Positions 53,546 through 63,025 of a stretch of DNA of 64,000 nucleotides are shown here, one piece after another. Under the pieces are notes generated by a model, which had not been told where the DNA came from, made no database searches, and saw nothing but the letters and a program-made list of their open reading frames with translations. Numbering within the stretch: position 1 is the stretch's first letter; each line of letters opens with the position of its first letter. Source of the stretch: Nitrospira sp. (GTDB taxonomy: Bacteria; Nitrospirota; Nitrospiria; Nitrospirales; Nitrospiraceae); NCBI GenBank assembly GCA_019636945.1, contig JAHBWO010000001.1:1-64000 (forward strand), in the 5' to 3' direction. Made by a program: the position numbers and the translations under genes.

Positions 53546-55117
53546 CTAGGTTGGACTTTTCAACCACTCTTTGACGACCACGGCCGTCGCATCAGGGTTT
53601 TTTTTGGCCATATCAATGATCTGCGCTCGATCCGGAGCACCCGGCAAGGTCGTTCCACCCCCATGGGTCGCACCAGAAAGCTCGGCCACAGACGCCTCTG
53701 CCTGTGCCTGTTCCATGTTTGTTCCCAACATGGCGAGCAACGGCCGCACGACAAACATGAGAATAACGGCAAAGAGAAGGATCCCCACTCCGTATCGAAG
53801 ATAGGGCATCCACGGTTTCAACCCTTCCGATGCCACTTCCGCCGTCCCCGCCTGCGGTTCCTCGGCCTCCGTCCCAAACTGCACGTTCACAACTTGCACC
53901 TGATCTTGTCGTTCGGCCGAGAACCCCATCGCCTTTTTCACGATGTCTTCGATCCGCTTGAGATCCTCTTCCGAGCGTGGAATATACTTTCGTGCCGCAG
54001 CGGGAGCCTCCCCCGTCTGGCCTTCGCCGGCCTTGGCGGCTTCATACACCCCGTCGACTAATACCGCGACGGACAGCTGCTTGATGGCACCGACAGGTTC
54101 CACAATTTTCGACACGGTGCGACTGATTTCATAATTGACCGTTTCGTTTTTCGTTTGACTGCTGTTCGAACTGCTTTGTGCCGGCTCAACATCCGTCCCA
54201 GGCGGGACGTTCGACTGAACGCCGGGCACGCCGCCTCCAACCCCGTTGCTCCCATTAGACTTCTCTTGGCCGCGCTGTTCGCTTCTCACCACCTGGCTAT
54301 TCGGATCATATCGTTCTTCCGTCGTTTCGACTTTCCTGAAGTCCACAACACTCGAGACACGAACAACGGCCTTATTGGGTCCGACGATTCGTTCCAACAT
54401 CGTTTGGATGCGCGTCTCGATGTCCTTTTCAATGCTGCGCTGATAATCAAGCTGTGTATTGGTCAGCCCGGCCGTCTCATCCGTCACCGTCGCCGACAAG
54501 AGACGTCCGTGTCCGTCCACTACGGTCACATCGCGGGATTGAAGCCCCTCCACACTGCTCGATACCAAATGGATGACCCCCTGCACCTGTGCCGGCGAGA
54601 GCTGCTGGCCGCCACGAAGCGTGACGATCACGGAGGCTCTCGCTTTCTCCTGCTCACTCGCGAACAGTCGTCGCTCCGGTATGGCCAGATGGACGCGGGC
54701 CCGTTCCACTTCCGGCATCTGCGCAATGGTTCGCGCCAATTCCCCCTGCAAGGCCCGACGGTAATTCAACTTCTGAACAAATTCGGACATCCCGATTGAG
54801 GTCTTGTCGAAAATCTCGAACCCGACTCCACCGCCGTGAGGAAGCCCTTGGGTCGCAAGTTGCAATCTCAGGTCGTGAACCTGGTCGCTGGGCACCAGTA
54901 CGGTTGAACCGCCTCCGGTCGTCTCGTACGGCACCTTGGTCTCCTTGAGCTTATCGATAATGGCGGCGGCGTCTTCGCTGCCAAGGTGGGTGAACAGCAC
55001 TTGCATATCAGGCTGTTGCGTCCACAAGGCGATGGCGATCAGACCGGCAATGGATCCCGCCAAGGCGACGAGGATGATCATCCGTTGATTGATGGAAAAC
55101 TTGGAGAACATGCCCAC
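53546..55117 (-). CDS. fliF: MS-ring protein FliF
   Basis: A 523-residue FliF with two membrane segments (MIILVALAGSIAGLIAIAL near the N-terminus, YGVGILLFAVILMFVVRPLL near 440) and the ring-building motifs VPYETTGGGSTVLVPSDQVH and NYRRALQGELARTIAQM. The C-terminal tail binds FliG. FliF is the housing of the export gate. Confidence 0.97.
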   Translation of the reverse strand: MGMFSKFSINQRMIILVALAGSIAGLIAIALWTQQPDMQVLFTHLGSEDAAAIIDKLKETKVPYETTGGGSTVLVPSDQVHDLRLQLATQGLPHGGGVGFEIFDKTSIGMSEFVQKLNYRRALQGELARTIAQMPEVERARVHLAIPERRLFASEQEKARASVIVTLRGGQQLSPAQVQGVIHLVSSSVEGLQSRDVTVVDGHGRLLSATVTDETAGLTNTQLDYQRSIEKDIETRIQTMLERIVGPNKAVVRVSSVVDFRKVETTEERYDPNSQVVRSEQRGQEKSNGSNGVGGGVPGVQSNVPPGTDVEPAQSSSNSSQTKNETVNYEISRTVSKIVEPVGAIKQLSVAVLVDGVYEAAKAGEGQTGEAPAAARKYIPRSEEDLKRIEDIVKKAMGFSAERQDQVQVVNVQFGTEAEEPQAGTAEVASEGLKPWMPYLRYGVGILLFAVILMFVVRPLLAMLGTNMEQAQAEASVAELSGATHGGGTTLPGAPDRAQIIDMAKKNPDATAVVVKEWLKSPT

Positions 55118-55144
55118 CCCTTACTCGTCAACCGAGACGACCGA

Positions 55145-55459
55145 TCAGATTTGCATCCGTTGAATTTCCTCGTAAGCGGTCACCAGCTTGTTCCTGACCT
55201 GCATCATCAATTGGAACGACACATCCGCTTGCTGCAGCGCAACCATGGTCCGATGAATGTCTTGCGTCTCGCCGGTCATGAGCGCATCGACCGCCCGACT
55301 CGCTTCCTTTTGCGCATCGTTGACATTGCCGATCGCCGACTTGAGCGAATCGAGGAATCCTGGTCCGCCTGCTTTTCCAGTCGTGCCCGTGGATCCAGTC
55401 GATGCCACATCGACAATAGGAGCGATGCCGGATGCCACACCAGTGATTGGCCCCATCAT
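55145..55459 (-). CDS. fliE: Basal-body protein FliE
   Basis: A 104-residue protein. The C-terminal half has the FliE pattern AQKEASRAVDALMTGETQDI, TMVALQQADVSFQLMMQVRN and KLVTAYEEIQRMQI. The N-terminal third is Gly/Thr-rich. The start ATG overlaps the flgC TAA stop (TAATG); a second ATG three bases later has better spacing to GGGAGG. FliE connects the MS ring to the rod. Confidence 0.93.
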   Translation of the reverse strand: MMGPITGVASGIAPIVDVASTGSTGTTGKAGGPGFLDSLKSAIGNVNDAQKEASRAVDALMTGETQDIHRTMVALQQADVSFQLMMQVRNKLVTAYEEIQRMQI

Positions 55460-55908
55460 TACCTCCCGATTTCCAGCGCCTTGTTCCACATCGTGCGTGT
55501 CGCATTGATCGCCTGCACGTTCGCTTCATACGCGCGCGACGCCCCGATCATATTCACCATTTCCTCCATCACATTGACGTTGGGAAGCCGGACGAATCCT
55601 TTTGGATCGGCATCCGGATGGTGTGGATCGTAGATGAGTTGCCCGGGCTTGGGATCTTCTTGCACCCGTGAAACAGAAACCCCTTCAAGAGCATGGGCCG
55701 ATGGGCCCACAGCCACCTGCCGAAACGATCGCTGAAATGCACTGGGAACCGCCGTCGATCGAAAGACCACGTCCCGCCGCTTATACGGACCGCCTGACGG
55801 CGTTTTCGTCGACTGCGCGTTGGCAAGATTGCTGGCAATGACGTTGAGTCGTCGCCGTTGGGCATCTAACCCGGACACCGAGACAGCCAGACTGTCGGAC
55901 ATCTCCAT
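55459..55908 (-). CDS. flgC: Proximal rod protein FlgC
   Basis: A 149-residue rod protein starting at 55908 after AGGAGG. SGLDAQRRRLNVIASNLANAQ is the rod N-terminal motif and VNVMEEMVNMIGASRAYEAN the C-terminal one. It is the second gene of the flgB operon. Confidence 0.95.
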   Translation of the reverse strand: MEMSDSLAVSVSGLDAQRRRLNVIASNLANAQSTKTPSGGPYKRRDVVFRSTAVPSAFQRSFRQVAVGPSAHALEGVSVSRVQEDPKPGQLIYDPHHPDADPKGFVRLPNVNVMEEMVNMIGASRAYEANVQAINATRTMWNKALEIGR

Positions 55909-55976
55909 AGGAAACCTCCTAGGTATCAAGAATGACTCGTCAACCGCCTCCCTGAGGTGGGAGGCTCAGCAATTCG

Positions 55977-56387
55977 TTAACGTCCCTCCCGTATGGCATT
56001 CAACAGCCCGTGAAACTTCTTCGAAAGGATGGTGGCGGCAGCGTTATACTGCATGACGTTTTCGGACAACTTCGCCATCTCCAATTCGAGATTGACCGAG
56101 TTGGCATCGAGCGGAATGTCGCCGGCCGGCACTTCATTGAGCTTTCCGGTCACGGCCTGCACTCCCTCCGCCCCCCTGAGCCCAAAATGCCGCGGCTGGG
56201 TCGCCGCCAGGACAATGGGGAGACGCCCCTTGTGTGCCGACTGCAGTTGATCCATGAACGTCAGCTCCGATGCACGATAGCCCGGCGTTTCTTCGTTGGC
56301 GAGATTGGAGGCGATGACCCGTTGCCGACCACTACGAAGGTCGAGCGTGCGCTCCAACAACCGCATTGTTCGATCGAAGATCGTCAT
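55977..56387 (-). CDS. flgB: Proximal rod protein FlgB
   Basis: A 136-residue rod protein from the ATG at 56387. It has RQRVIASNLANEETPGYRAS and ends with LELEMAKLSENVMQYNAAAT. It leads the flgB-flgC-fliE-fliF-fliG-fliH-fliI-fliJ operon. A sigma54-like promoter lies 39 bp upstream. Confidence 0.95.
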   Translation of the reverse strand: MTIFDRTMRLLERTLDLRSGRQRVIASNLANEETPGYRASELTFMDQLQSAHKGRLPIVLAATQPRHFGLRGAEGVQAVTGKLNEVPAGDIPLDANSVNLELEMAKLSENVMQYNAAATILSKKFHGLLNAIREGR

Positions 56388-56425
56388 ACTCCTAACTCCT
56401 TTCAGCGTGACATCCCCTCGTCCTT

Positions 56426-56440
56426 GCAACCTGGATGCCC
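56426..56440 (-). promoter_or_regulatory. Sigma54 promoter of flgB operon
   Basis: Minus strand GGGCATCCAGGTTGC: GG and GC dinucleotides are at the required 10-base separation and the -12 box TTGC is perfect. Only the first base of the -24 box departs from TGGCAT. Confidence 0.72.
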
Positions 56441-56571
56441 GTCTTCACATGCAAAGGTCACCCGCCGACGCAGTTCCAGGCTGCACGTCCTGGGTTCAGC
56501 CCTCCCGCCTCTTCAGCACTCAGTCACACACATGGATTGCCTGGAACAAATTTGCCCATCGGCAATTCTGG

Positions 56572-57987
56572 TTACCCTCCCGGCGAACTGGACGCCGAGT
56601 GTTCGCCCTCCCGATACTCCCGGAGTTTGTTGCGAAGCGTGCGAATGCTGATGCCCAACTCTTTCGCCGCATGCGTCCGATTGTCTTTCACACGGGCCAA
56701 GGTTTTGAAAATCAGCTCTCGCTCCATCTCCCACAGCGACCCATTGGCCGGTTGCGCTGCACGCACAAACGGGATGGTGACCTCCTCGCTCCGTTCAGGA
56801 GGACAATGTTCCGGCAAGATCGCGCCCTGGCCGGCCAACAACAACGCCCGTTCCATCACGTTCTCCAACTCACGCACATTTCCTTTCCAGGGCAGCCGTT
56901 GCAAATGTGCCAGAGCCCCGTCCGACACCACCGGGGGAGTTAGACCGTTTCTCATGGCCGATTGGTTCACAAAGTGGCGCGCGAGGATGGGAATATCGAC
57001 GATCCGCTCGCGTAACGGTGGCACCGTTACGGGAAAGACGTTTAATCGATAATAGAGATCTTCGCGAAAGCGGCCTTGCTCAACCTCCCGATAGAGCACA
57101 CGGTTCGTCGTGGCGATGACACGAATGTTGACGGGAACTGGGTCACGCCCGCCGATCCGATCGACCTCACGTTCCTGCAGGACGCGTAACAGTTTCGCCT
57201 GGAGGGCCAGATTCATTTCGCTGATTTCGTCCAAGAGGAGGGTGCCGGTGTGAGCCATCTCGAACTTCCCGACTTTCCGGATGACGGCACCGGTAAAGGC
57301 ACCCCGCTCATGACCGAAGAGTTCACTCTCCAATAATCCATCGGGAAGCGCGGCACAGTTCACCGCAATAAACGGTCGATGGGCCCGTGGACTTCGCAAG
57401 TGGATAAACCGGGCCAGCAACTCTTTGCCCGTTCCGCTTTCGCCATGAATCAGGACGGTGGCTTGACTGGAGGCCACGCCTTCTATCGTGCTCAGGAGTC
57501 TCACCATCCCCGGATCTTGGCTGAGCAGGGCTCGGTGTTCCACTTGATGAACCGGCTGACCCAGTGCAACCCCTTCCTCACGGCCTGCTTTGAGATTGGC
57601 AATCGCCCGTTCCAGCACATCCATGGAAAATGGCTTCAGCAGATATTCGCTGGCTCCCAGCTTCATGGCCTCAACGGCGGTTTCAACCGTCCCATAGGCC
57701 GTCATGAGGACAATCGCCGTCTGAGGGGCGCGGGCCTTCATCTCCTTGATCAGCTCGAGACCAGTGAGGCGCGGCATGCGCAAATCGGTCAAGACCAACC
57801 AAGGACGAAACTTTGTGATCCGCTCCAATGCCTCTGTCCCATCAACCGCTCCCTGTACGGCATAGCCGAGTCGCCTGATAGTTTCCATCAAGGCGATGCG
57901 CATCGACGGATCGTCGTCAACGACCAGAATCCGCTCCTGCTCCTCACCGGTTTCTGCCGTCGGGACTTGCTTCTCACGGTCACTCAT
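56572..57987 (-). CDS. FlrC/FleR-like sigma54 response regulator
   Basis: A 471-residue NtrC-type activator from the ATG at 57987, which overlaps the end of the kinase gene by 8 bp. The receiver has VVDDDPSMR, LTDLRMPRLTG, a Thr (LMTAYGT) and LLKPF. The AAA+ domain has Walker A GESGTGKE, the sigma54-contact loop GAFTGA and Walker B LLLDEISEM. A Fis-type helix-turn-helix ends the protein (THAAKELGISIRTLRNKLRE). It likely activates the flgB, fliK, fliL and flgF promoters. FleR/FlrC is the best analogy, not proven. Confidence 0.9.
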   Translation of the reverse strand: MSDREKQVPTAETGEEQERILVVDDDPSMRIALMETIRRLGYAVQGAVDGTEALERITKFRPWLVLTDLRMPRLTGLELIKEMKARAPQTAIVLMTAYGTVETAVEAMKLGASEYLLKPFSMDVLERAIANLKAGREEGVALGQPVHQVEHRALLSQDPGMVRLLSTIEGVASSQATVLIHGESGTGKELLARFIHLRSPRAHRPFIAVNCAALPDGLLESELFGHERGAFTGAVIRKVGKFEMAHTGTLLLDEISEMNLALQAKLLRVLQEREVDRIGGRDPVPVNIRVIATTNRVLYREVEQGRFREDLYYRLNVFPVTVPPLRERIVDIPILARHFVNQSAMRNGLTPPVVSDGALAHLQRLPWKGNVRELENVMERALLLAGQGAILPEHCPPERSEEVTIPFVRAAQPANGSLWEMERELIFKTLARVKDNRTHAAKELGISIRTLRNKLREYREGEHSASSSPGG

Positions 57988-59278
57988 AAGACGAATCCTC
58001 CATGAGGACGATCTCTCCCGCCGATCGCTCGGCGTCATTGACATCACAGTCTTCGCAACCGGGGCCGGTCTTGGCACTCACGTCTCCGGCTACCGAAGGA
58101 TGAGGGAGTATGATTGAACAGGCCGTGCCCTGCCCCACCGTGCTCTCGACGTCGATCCGTCCATGGTGGGCGTCCACAATGGAATGCACGATGGCGAGCC
58201 CCAGACCCGTGCCCTCGTCTTTCGTCGTAAAAAATGGATCGAACAGGCGCGACCGATGCGCCGGATCGATCCCCATACCGGAATCACGGACGGTCAGTCG
58301 TACTGCGGGAGACCCCAGCGTCTGAAGCGGTTCCTGGGAGAGACTGATTCCTAACTCGCCTCCGTTCGGCATCGCCTGTACGGCATTGACGACCAGGTTC
58401 ACAACGACCTGTTTCAACTGTCCATCGTGACACCACAACAATGGCACCTCCCGGCTGATGTCCATACGGATGTTCACGGGTACTTTGGCAATCGCATGAG
58501 CGGCCAACTCGATCGAGTCGCTGAGTAACGATTCCGTGTCGTGCCACGCGCGGGTCAAGTGCACCGGGCGCATATACAGCAGCAGATTCGCCAACAGACC
58601 ATCCATCAACCGAACGGCCTGCGAAATCTGCTGCGCGTACCGTTGCGTCGGTTCATGCGCGTCGAGGTCTCGTTGCAGCAGAGACGCAAAGAGTTCCACA
58701 CTGCCCAATGGATTGCGGATCTCATGCGCGATCCGACCGATCAACTCACCCATCGCGGCGAGCCGATCCTTTCGTTGCAATTGCTCTTCGAGTTGATAGA
58801 CCCGGGTGATGTCCTGAAGCAGCACAAGCTGCCCGGAATCATCACCGGAGTCGTTTCGAAGCGGGACCTGGCTGATGGACACCACGCTCTGTCCGATGCG
58901 TTGCGGGCGATCAGAGACGGTGAGGCCTCGCTCCGCCAAGACCTCCGGGATGCGATGATTTCGCAGTTCCACATCGCTCGCCCCAAGGAGCTGCTCCGCG
59001 GCGCGATTGCTGCGAGTGATGACCCCGCATTCGTCCACCACCACCACCCCCGTCGACAACGACTCAAGAATGCCATCCAAGCGCACGCGCATGGCTTCGT
59101 TATCGACAAGCTGTCGCCGAAGCGCATCGTTGCTCTGCGCAAGTTCGGCATCCATCTCCTCCACCCGTGCCGTGAGCGCACTGTAGGATTGCTGTAACGT
59201 ATGCGCGGCCTCGTCGAAACTCTGAAACGCCGCCTGCAAGAGGGCCCGTTCGTCCGGATTCGTCGCCAGGCTGGTCAT
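57980..59278 (-). CDS. FlrB/FleS-like PAS histidine kinase
   Basis: A 432-residue soluble kinase. A coiled-coil N-terminus (about 25-65), a PAS domain (about 66-165: ILESLSTGVVVVDECGVITR), HisKA with His185 (GRIAHEIRNPLGSVELF), and an ATPase domain (LVVNAVQAMPNGGELG, DEGTGLGLAIVHSIV) follow. No membrane helices, like FleS. It would phosphorylate the adjacent NtrC-type regulator. The pair is transcribed with an upstream TPR gene that overlaps by 4 bp. Confidence 0.9.
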   Translation of the reverse strand: MTSLATNPDERALLQAAFQSFDEAAHTLQQSYSALTARVEEMDAELAQSNDALRRQLVDNEAMRVRLDGILESLSTGVVVVDECGVITRSNRAAEQLLGASDVELRNHRIPEVLAERGLTVSDRPQRIGQSVVSISQVPLRNDSGDDSGQLVLLQDITRVYQLEEQLQRKDRLAAMGELIGRIAHEIRNPLGSVELFASLLQRDLDAHEPTQRYAQQISQAVRLMDGLLANLLLYMRPVHLTRAWHDTESLLSDSIELAAHAIAKVPVNIRMDISREVPLLWCHDGQLKQVVVNLVVNAVQAMPNGGELGISLSQEPLQTLGSPAVRLTVRDSGMGIDPAHRSRLFDPFFTTKDEGTGLGLAIVHSIVDAHHGRIDVESTVGQGTACSIILPHPSVAGDVSAKTGPGCEDCDVNDAERSAGEIVLMEDSSYE

Positions 59279-61449
59279 AGCCCCTCCGCTTTTCCTGTAT
59301 GCCGGACCGTCTGCGCGGCCCCCTTGAGCGAGGCCGAGAGCCGGTTGACCATCTCATCATCCGCGCGGCCGAGTTCCGCCAGCGCCACCGTGGCGCGATC
59401 GTATTGCTTCAGTGCAGTCCAGTGCTGTGCCATTTGCAAGCGAGCCCATTCAGCCTGGCGCACATTGGGTTTTTTCTCCAATACCGACTGATACGCTGCG
59501 ATCGCTCGTTCGTGCCGATTCAGCCGTGACAATGTGTCCGCGTAGGTCAACAGCGTATCGGAAGACGCGACCGCCCCGGCCTTGAGACCTTCTTCATACG
59601 CGAGCGCCGACTCTTCGAGCTTCTCCAACTCTCCCAACGTCTTGGCCAGCTCAAGGTACATCGCGGGACGCTCCCGATGACCGGGATGGCGCAGCAGCCA
59701 CGTGCGGCACAACTGGAGGAGACCCTGCATGTCTCGCTGCTGCCGCATAGTCTTCACCAGCAATAGCACGACTTCCCCTTCGTAGGCTCCAAGCGGAAAC
59801 TGAAAGCGATATCGCTCGAACACCTTCCGCGCCGCATCGGGGTCGCGCTGATCCAGATAGATTTTGCCAAGCCCGATCAAGGCCGGCTCGATCAACCCTG
59901 GCTCGGCGTGCGCCTTGATCACCTGCTGGTAAAGGCTGCTCCCTTCCGTCGAGAATCCCAGCCGACGATGCGCGTCAGCAATCTGCAGCAAGAGGGGCGA
60001 TCGCGCATACCGTTGTCTGGCCACAGTTCCATGCCGATGGAACAAACTGACCACCGTCAGGTCATCCTGCGAGGCGATAGCGGCTTCCATCCATGGAGTC
60101 AGCAGCGCAGTCAGGCGGTCTGCCGCTTTCGCCGCCCAGGGATCGGTCACCTGGGCCGTCTTCAGCGTGATCTCCCGGTAGAGTCCAATCGCCTGGTTCA
60201 TGTCATGACGCTGCTCTGCCGCTTTCGCCAGATAAAAGAGGGCCTCGCTCCCAGCTGGGTTTGCCGCTTCTCGCGCGGCAATGTCTTCCAACAGTGCTCG
60301 GTACGATGCGGCGTTCTGAAACGGAACTGGGACATCGTGCATCATGGCACTGACGGTCCGCCCCAGTGACTCGATGTCGCTGGTCTGCATCGTCTCCGTC
60401 TGCTGAGCCGCTAAGCGGAGCTTGGCCGTCGTGGCCGGCAGGCTATAAGGATAAAGTGCCGGCAGAAGGGCATAGACAAACTCTGCGAGTCGCTGGTTTG
60501 CGCCGGCCCTCAGGCTCTCGGCGAGCTGTAACAGCGCCGCGGGCGTATGCTCATAGCGGGGGTAGAGGTTATACAACAACAGCAGCAACTCCCTTGCGGA
60601 GGCGTCATGCTGGAGCCTGATTTCCGTCACGGCAAATCGGTGAATCGCAAGCGGATCTGCCTTGACCAAACGCGGCCACCGTCGATAGGCGAGGTCGAAG
60701 AGCGGTTGGGCGTCGGAATATCGCTGTTGCCGATACAAGGCATGGGCGAGCCCCAGTGTGGCACCTTGCAACAGCGGCTCGTGCTCCGTCCGCGTGCGCA
60801 CGTTTGAAAATGCATGCTCCGCCTCGCTCCACTTGCCCATCGCCATAAACGCATAACCCAGACCAAGCAACGATCGCGGACCATCGAAGTGACGGCTCTC
60901 GGCATGCGCCATCGCTTGCTCATAGAACACCTGGGCTTCTTGATACCATCCTTGTTCAAAGTAGAGATCACCCATCCGCCACTCTGCTCTCCGGGCATTG
61001 ACCGACTGCGGATGGTCTCGCACAAGTTTCTTGTACTCCTGGATTCCCGACGCGCGACCTTGGCCGGAGGAGTCCTCACGAAGAGCCAATTCAATAAGAA
61101 ATGCCTTGGCCGACGGAACAAGCGGGCTTTCAGGGTGGTCCGTGATAATCTTGACGAAGAATCGTTGAGCCTCCGCCCACGCTTGCTTCCTGTACGCAGA
61201 CTGCCCCTCCTGCCAAGCCAACCCATCGATCCCGGTCGACTGACCTTCCAGACGCGGGCCATCGTCCGGCAAGAGCAGAGCGAGTCGTTCAAGCGGCGCC
61301 TGACTTTTCACCGCGGCCGGCCGTCCACCGGCGGGCATACCGGGACTCTTCCCCGAGGGAAGCGCCTGTCCGATGACCAGCTGAGGCCCGGCCGCCCAGA
61401 TGACACTCAGGAGCATCACTCCGACATATGGAAGACGGCATAGATTCAC
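59275..61449 (-). CDS. Exported TPR-repeat protein
   Basis: A 724-residue protein with an N-terminal signal peptide (VGVMLLSVIWAAGPQLVIGQ) and many TPR-like repeats across the rest (for example AYRKQAWAEAQRFFVKIITD, ALYRQQRYSDAQPLFDLAYR, AYQSVLEKKPNVRQAEWARL). It is likely periplasmic or outer-membrane attached. Its last codons overlap the FlrB-like kinase gene, an unusual partner for a cytoplasmic kinase. It could sense envelope or rod assembly state, or have a Bam-like or polysaccharide role. No catalytic domain is seen. Confidence 0.78.
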   Translation of the reverse strand: MNLCRLPYVGVMLLSVIWAAGPQLVIGQALPSGKSPGMPAGGRPAAVKSQAPLERLALLLPDDGPRLEGQSTGIDGLAWQEGQSAYRKQAWAEAQRFFVKIITDHPESPLVPSAKAFLIELALREDSSGQGRASGIQEYKKLVRDHPQSVNARRAEWRMGDLYFEQGWYQEAQVFYEQAMAHAESRHFDGPRSLLGLGYAFMAMGKWSEAEHAFSNVRTRTEHEPLLQGATLGLAHALYRQQRYSDAQPLFDLAYRRWPRLVKADPLAIHRFAVTEIRLQHDASARELLLLLYNLYPRYEHTPAALLQLAESLRAGANQRLAEFVYALLPALYPYSLPATTAKLRLAAQQTETMQTSDIESLGRTVSAMMHDVPVPFQNAASYRALLEDIAAREAANPAGSEALFYLAKAAEQRHDMNQAIGLYREITLKTAQVTDPWAAKAADRLTALLTPWMEAAIASQDDLTVVSLFHRHGTVARQRYARSPLLLQIADAHRRLGFSTEGSSLYQQVIKAHAEPGLIEPALIGLGKIYLDQRDPDAARKVFERYRFQFPLGAYEGEVVLLLVKTMRQQRDMQGLLQLCRTWLLRHPGHRERPAMYLELAKTLGELEKLEESALAYEEGLKAGAVASSDTLLTYADTLSRLNRHERAIAAYQSVLEKKPNVRQAEWARLQMAQHWTALKQYDRATVALAELGRADDEMVNRLSASLKGAAQTVRHTGKAEGL

Positions 61450-61464
61450 AGCGGGAAGATATCA

Positions 61465-61479
61465 GCAAGGCTCATGCCC
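61465..61479 (-). promoter_or_regulatory. Sigma54-like motif upstream of the TPR-kinase-regulator operon
   Basis: Minus strand GGGCATGAGCCTTGC matches the flgB site's layout and has a perfect -12 box. It lies only 16 bp from the assigned ATG, so the transcript leader would be about 4 bases, or the true start is further in. Confidence 0.4.
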
Positions 61480-61567
61480 TTCGCCTCACTCAAAATCTTG
61501 AGGAAAATCAGGAGAATTATCGAGAGGAATTGAGAATCAGCCAGAATCGCGTCAGGACTGGCATCGA

Positions 61568-63025
61568 CTAGGTCGGAAGGTCGTCAATCTTTTGACTGGA
61601 TACGCGGGGCCAGAGCGGAAGCGTTTCCACATGGGAGCGTGGATCGACTCCCTTGCGTTTCAGCTTTTCAACCAACGTGGTTCGATTCAAGTGGAGCAAC
61701 TGCGCGGCTCTGGACGTAACCCCATTCGCTTTGCGCAACGCTTCCATGATGAGATGCTTTTCGTACTGTTCCACTTCTCTCGAGAGATTGATCCCATCGT
61801 CGTTGAACCGGATGAACTGTTCCTTGAATTCAGGCGTCATCGACCGGCGACCGAATTTTTGAGGCAAGTCCTCGACACCCAGCGTCCCCTGTTTTTTCAG
61901 GACAACCAATCGCTCGATCATGTTCTCCAGCTCGCGAATGTTACCGGGCCAATCGTACTCGATCAAGAACTGCAGCGCCTCAGTCGAAAAGCCCGACACA
62001 TCCGTATGTTTGCTCTGATTGAACCGGGCCAGGAAATGCTCAATGAGCAGCGGAATATCGCTTCGGCGTTCGCGAAGAGGAGGAATCAGGATGGGAATGA
62101 CGTTGAGCCGATAGAAAAGATCTTTCCGAAATCGCCGTTCCTCCACCTGCAACTCGAGATCCTGATTCGTCGCCGCGATAATGCGCACATCCACATGAAT
62201 CGTGCGATTGCCTCCGACTCGTTCAAACTCCCGCTCTTGCAACACCCGCAGGAGCTTGACCTGCAAGGGAAGGCTCATCTCGCCGATTTCATCAAGAAAG
62301 ATCGTCCCGCCGTTCGCCAATTCAAACCGACCCATCCGCGAATGAGTAGCGCCGGTGAACGCACCTTTTTCGTGTCCGAAGAGTTCCGACTCCAGCAGGT
62401 TTTCAGGAATGGCCCCGCAGTTGACCGGAACGAGCGGGCGGTCCCTTCGCAAACTGTTGAAGTGGAGCATCCGGGCAACCAACTCTTTGCCGGTCCCGCT
62501 TTCCCCTTGGATCATGACCGTGCTGTCGCTGTCGGCGACCTTTTGCACGAACTCCAACACCTGTTGCATTGGCTCACTGACTCCGACCAACTGCTCCAAT
62601 CGATACTGATCACGGACGGCTTTCCGCAGCAGGTGGTTTTCCTGTCGCAGCCGATAGAACTCCGCCGCCTTTCGCACCACGACCGCAACCGTCTCAAGAT
62701 CAAAGGGTTTGGTAATGAACTCAAAGGCCCCGGACTTCATGGCCCGAACCGCGGTTTCGATCGTCCCGAACCCGGTCATCATGATGGGAATGATTTTGGC
62801 ATCCTGCTTGGCCAAACGATCGATAATCTCCAGCCCATCGATATCGGGCAACTGCAAGTCCGTGATCACGATATGAACGACCGACTCCTTGGCAATGTGA
62901 ATGGCCGCGTTGCCGTCCTCGGCCATGGACACACCATAGCCTTCATGCAGAAGCACCTCCTGCAGAATTGCCCGGACGGCCGCATCATCATCGACAATTA
63001 ATACGTTGACTTGGTTCATACTCAT
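61568..63025 (-). CDS. NtrC-family sigma54 response regulator (second)
   Basis: A 485-residue activator: receiver 1-125 (LIVDDDAAVR, ITDLQLPDIDG, MMTGFGT, ITKPF), AAA+ 140-375 with GESGTGKE, GAFTGA and FLDEIGEM, and a Fis-type HTH near the C-terminus (VTSRAAQLLHLNRTTLVEKL). It has no adjacent kinase. It may be a flagellar master regulator or serve another regulon. The Walker A and sigma54-contact loops are intact, so it should be a working activator. Confidence 0.9.
   Translation of the reverse strand: MSMNQVNVLIVDDDAAVRAILQEVLLHEGYGVSMAEDGNAAIHIAKESVVHIVITDLQLPDIDGLEIIDRLAKQDAKIIPIMMTGFGTIETAVRAMKSGAFEFITKPFDLETVAVVVRKAAEFYRLRQENHLLRKAVRDQYRLEQLVGVSEPMQQVLEFVQKVADSDSTVMIQGESGTGKELVARMLHFNSLRRDRPLVPVNCGAIPENLLESELFGHEKGAFTGATHSRMGRFELANGGTIFLDEIGEMSLPLQVKLLRVLQEREFERVGGNRTIHVDVRIIAATNQDLELQVEERRFRKDLFYRLNVIPILIPPLRERRSDIPLLIEHFLARFNQSKHTDVSGFSTEALQFLIEYDWPGNIRELENMIERLVVLKKQGTLGVEDLPQKFGRRSMTPEFKEQFIRFNDDGINLSREVEQYEKHLIMEALRKANGVTSRAAQLLHLNRTTLVEKLKRKGVDPRSHVETLPLWPRVSSQKIDDLPT

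Noticed and set aside
61592-63001. Long plus-strand frame of 469 codons
   Set aside because: It lies wholly antisense to the NtrC-type regulator, whose motifs are unmistakable. The frame is a by-product of its GC-rich codon use.
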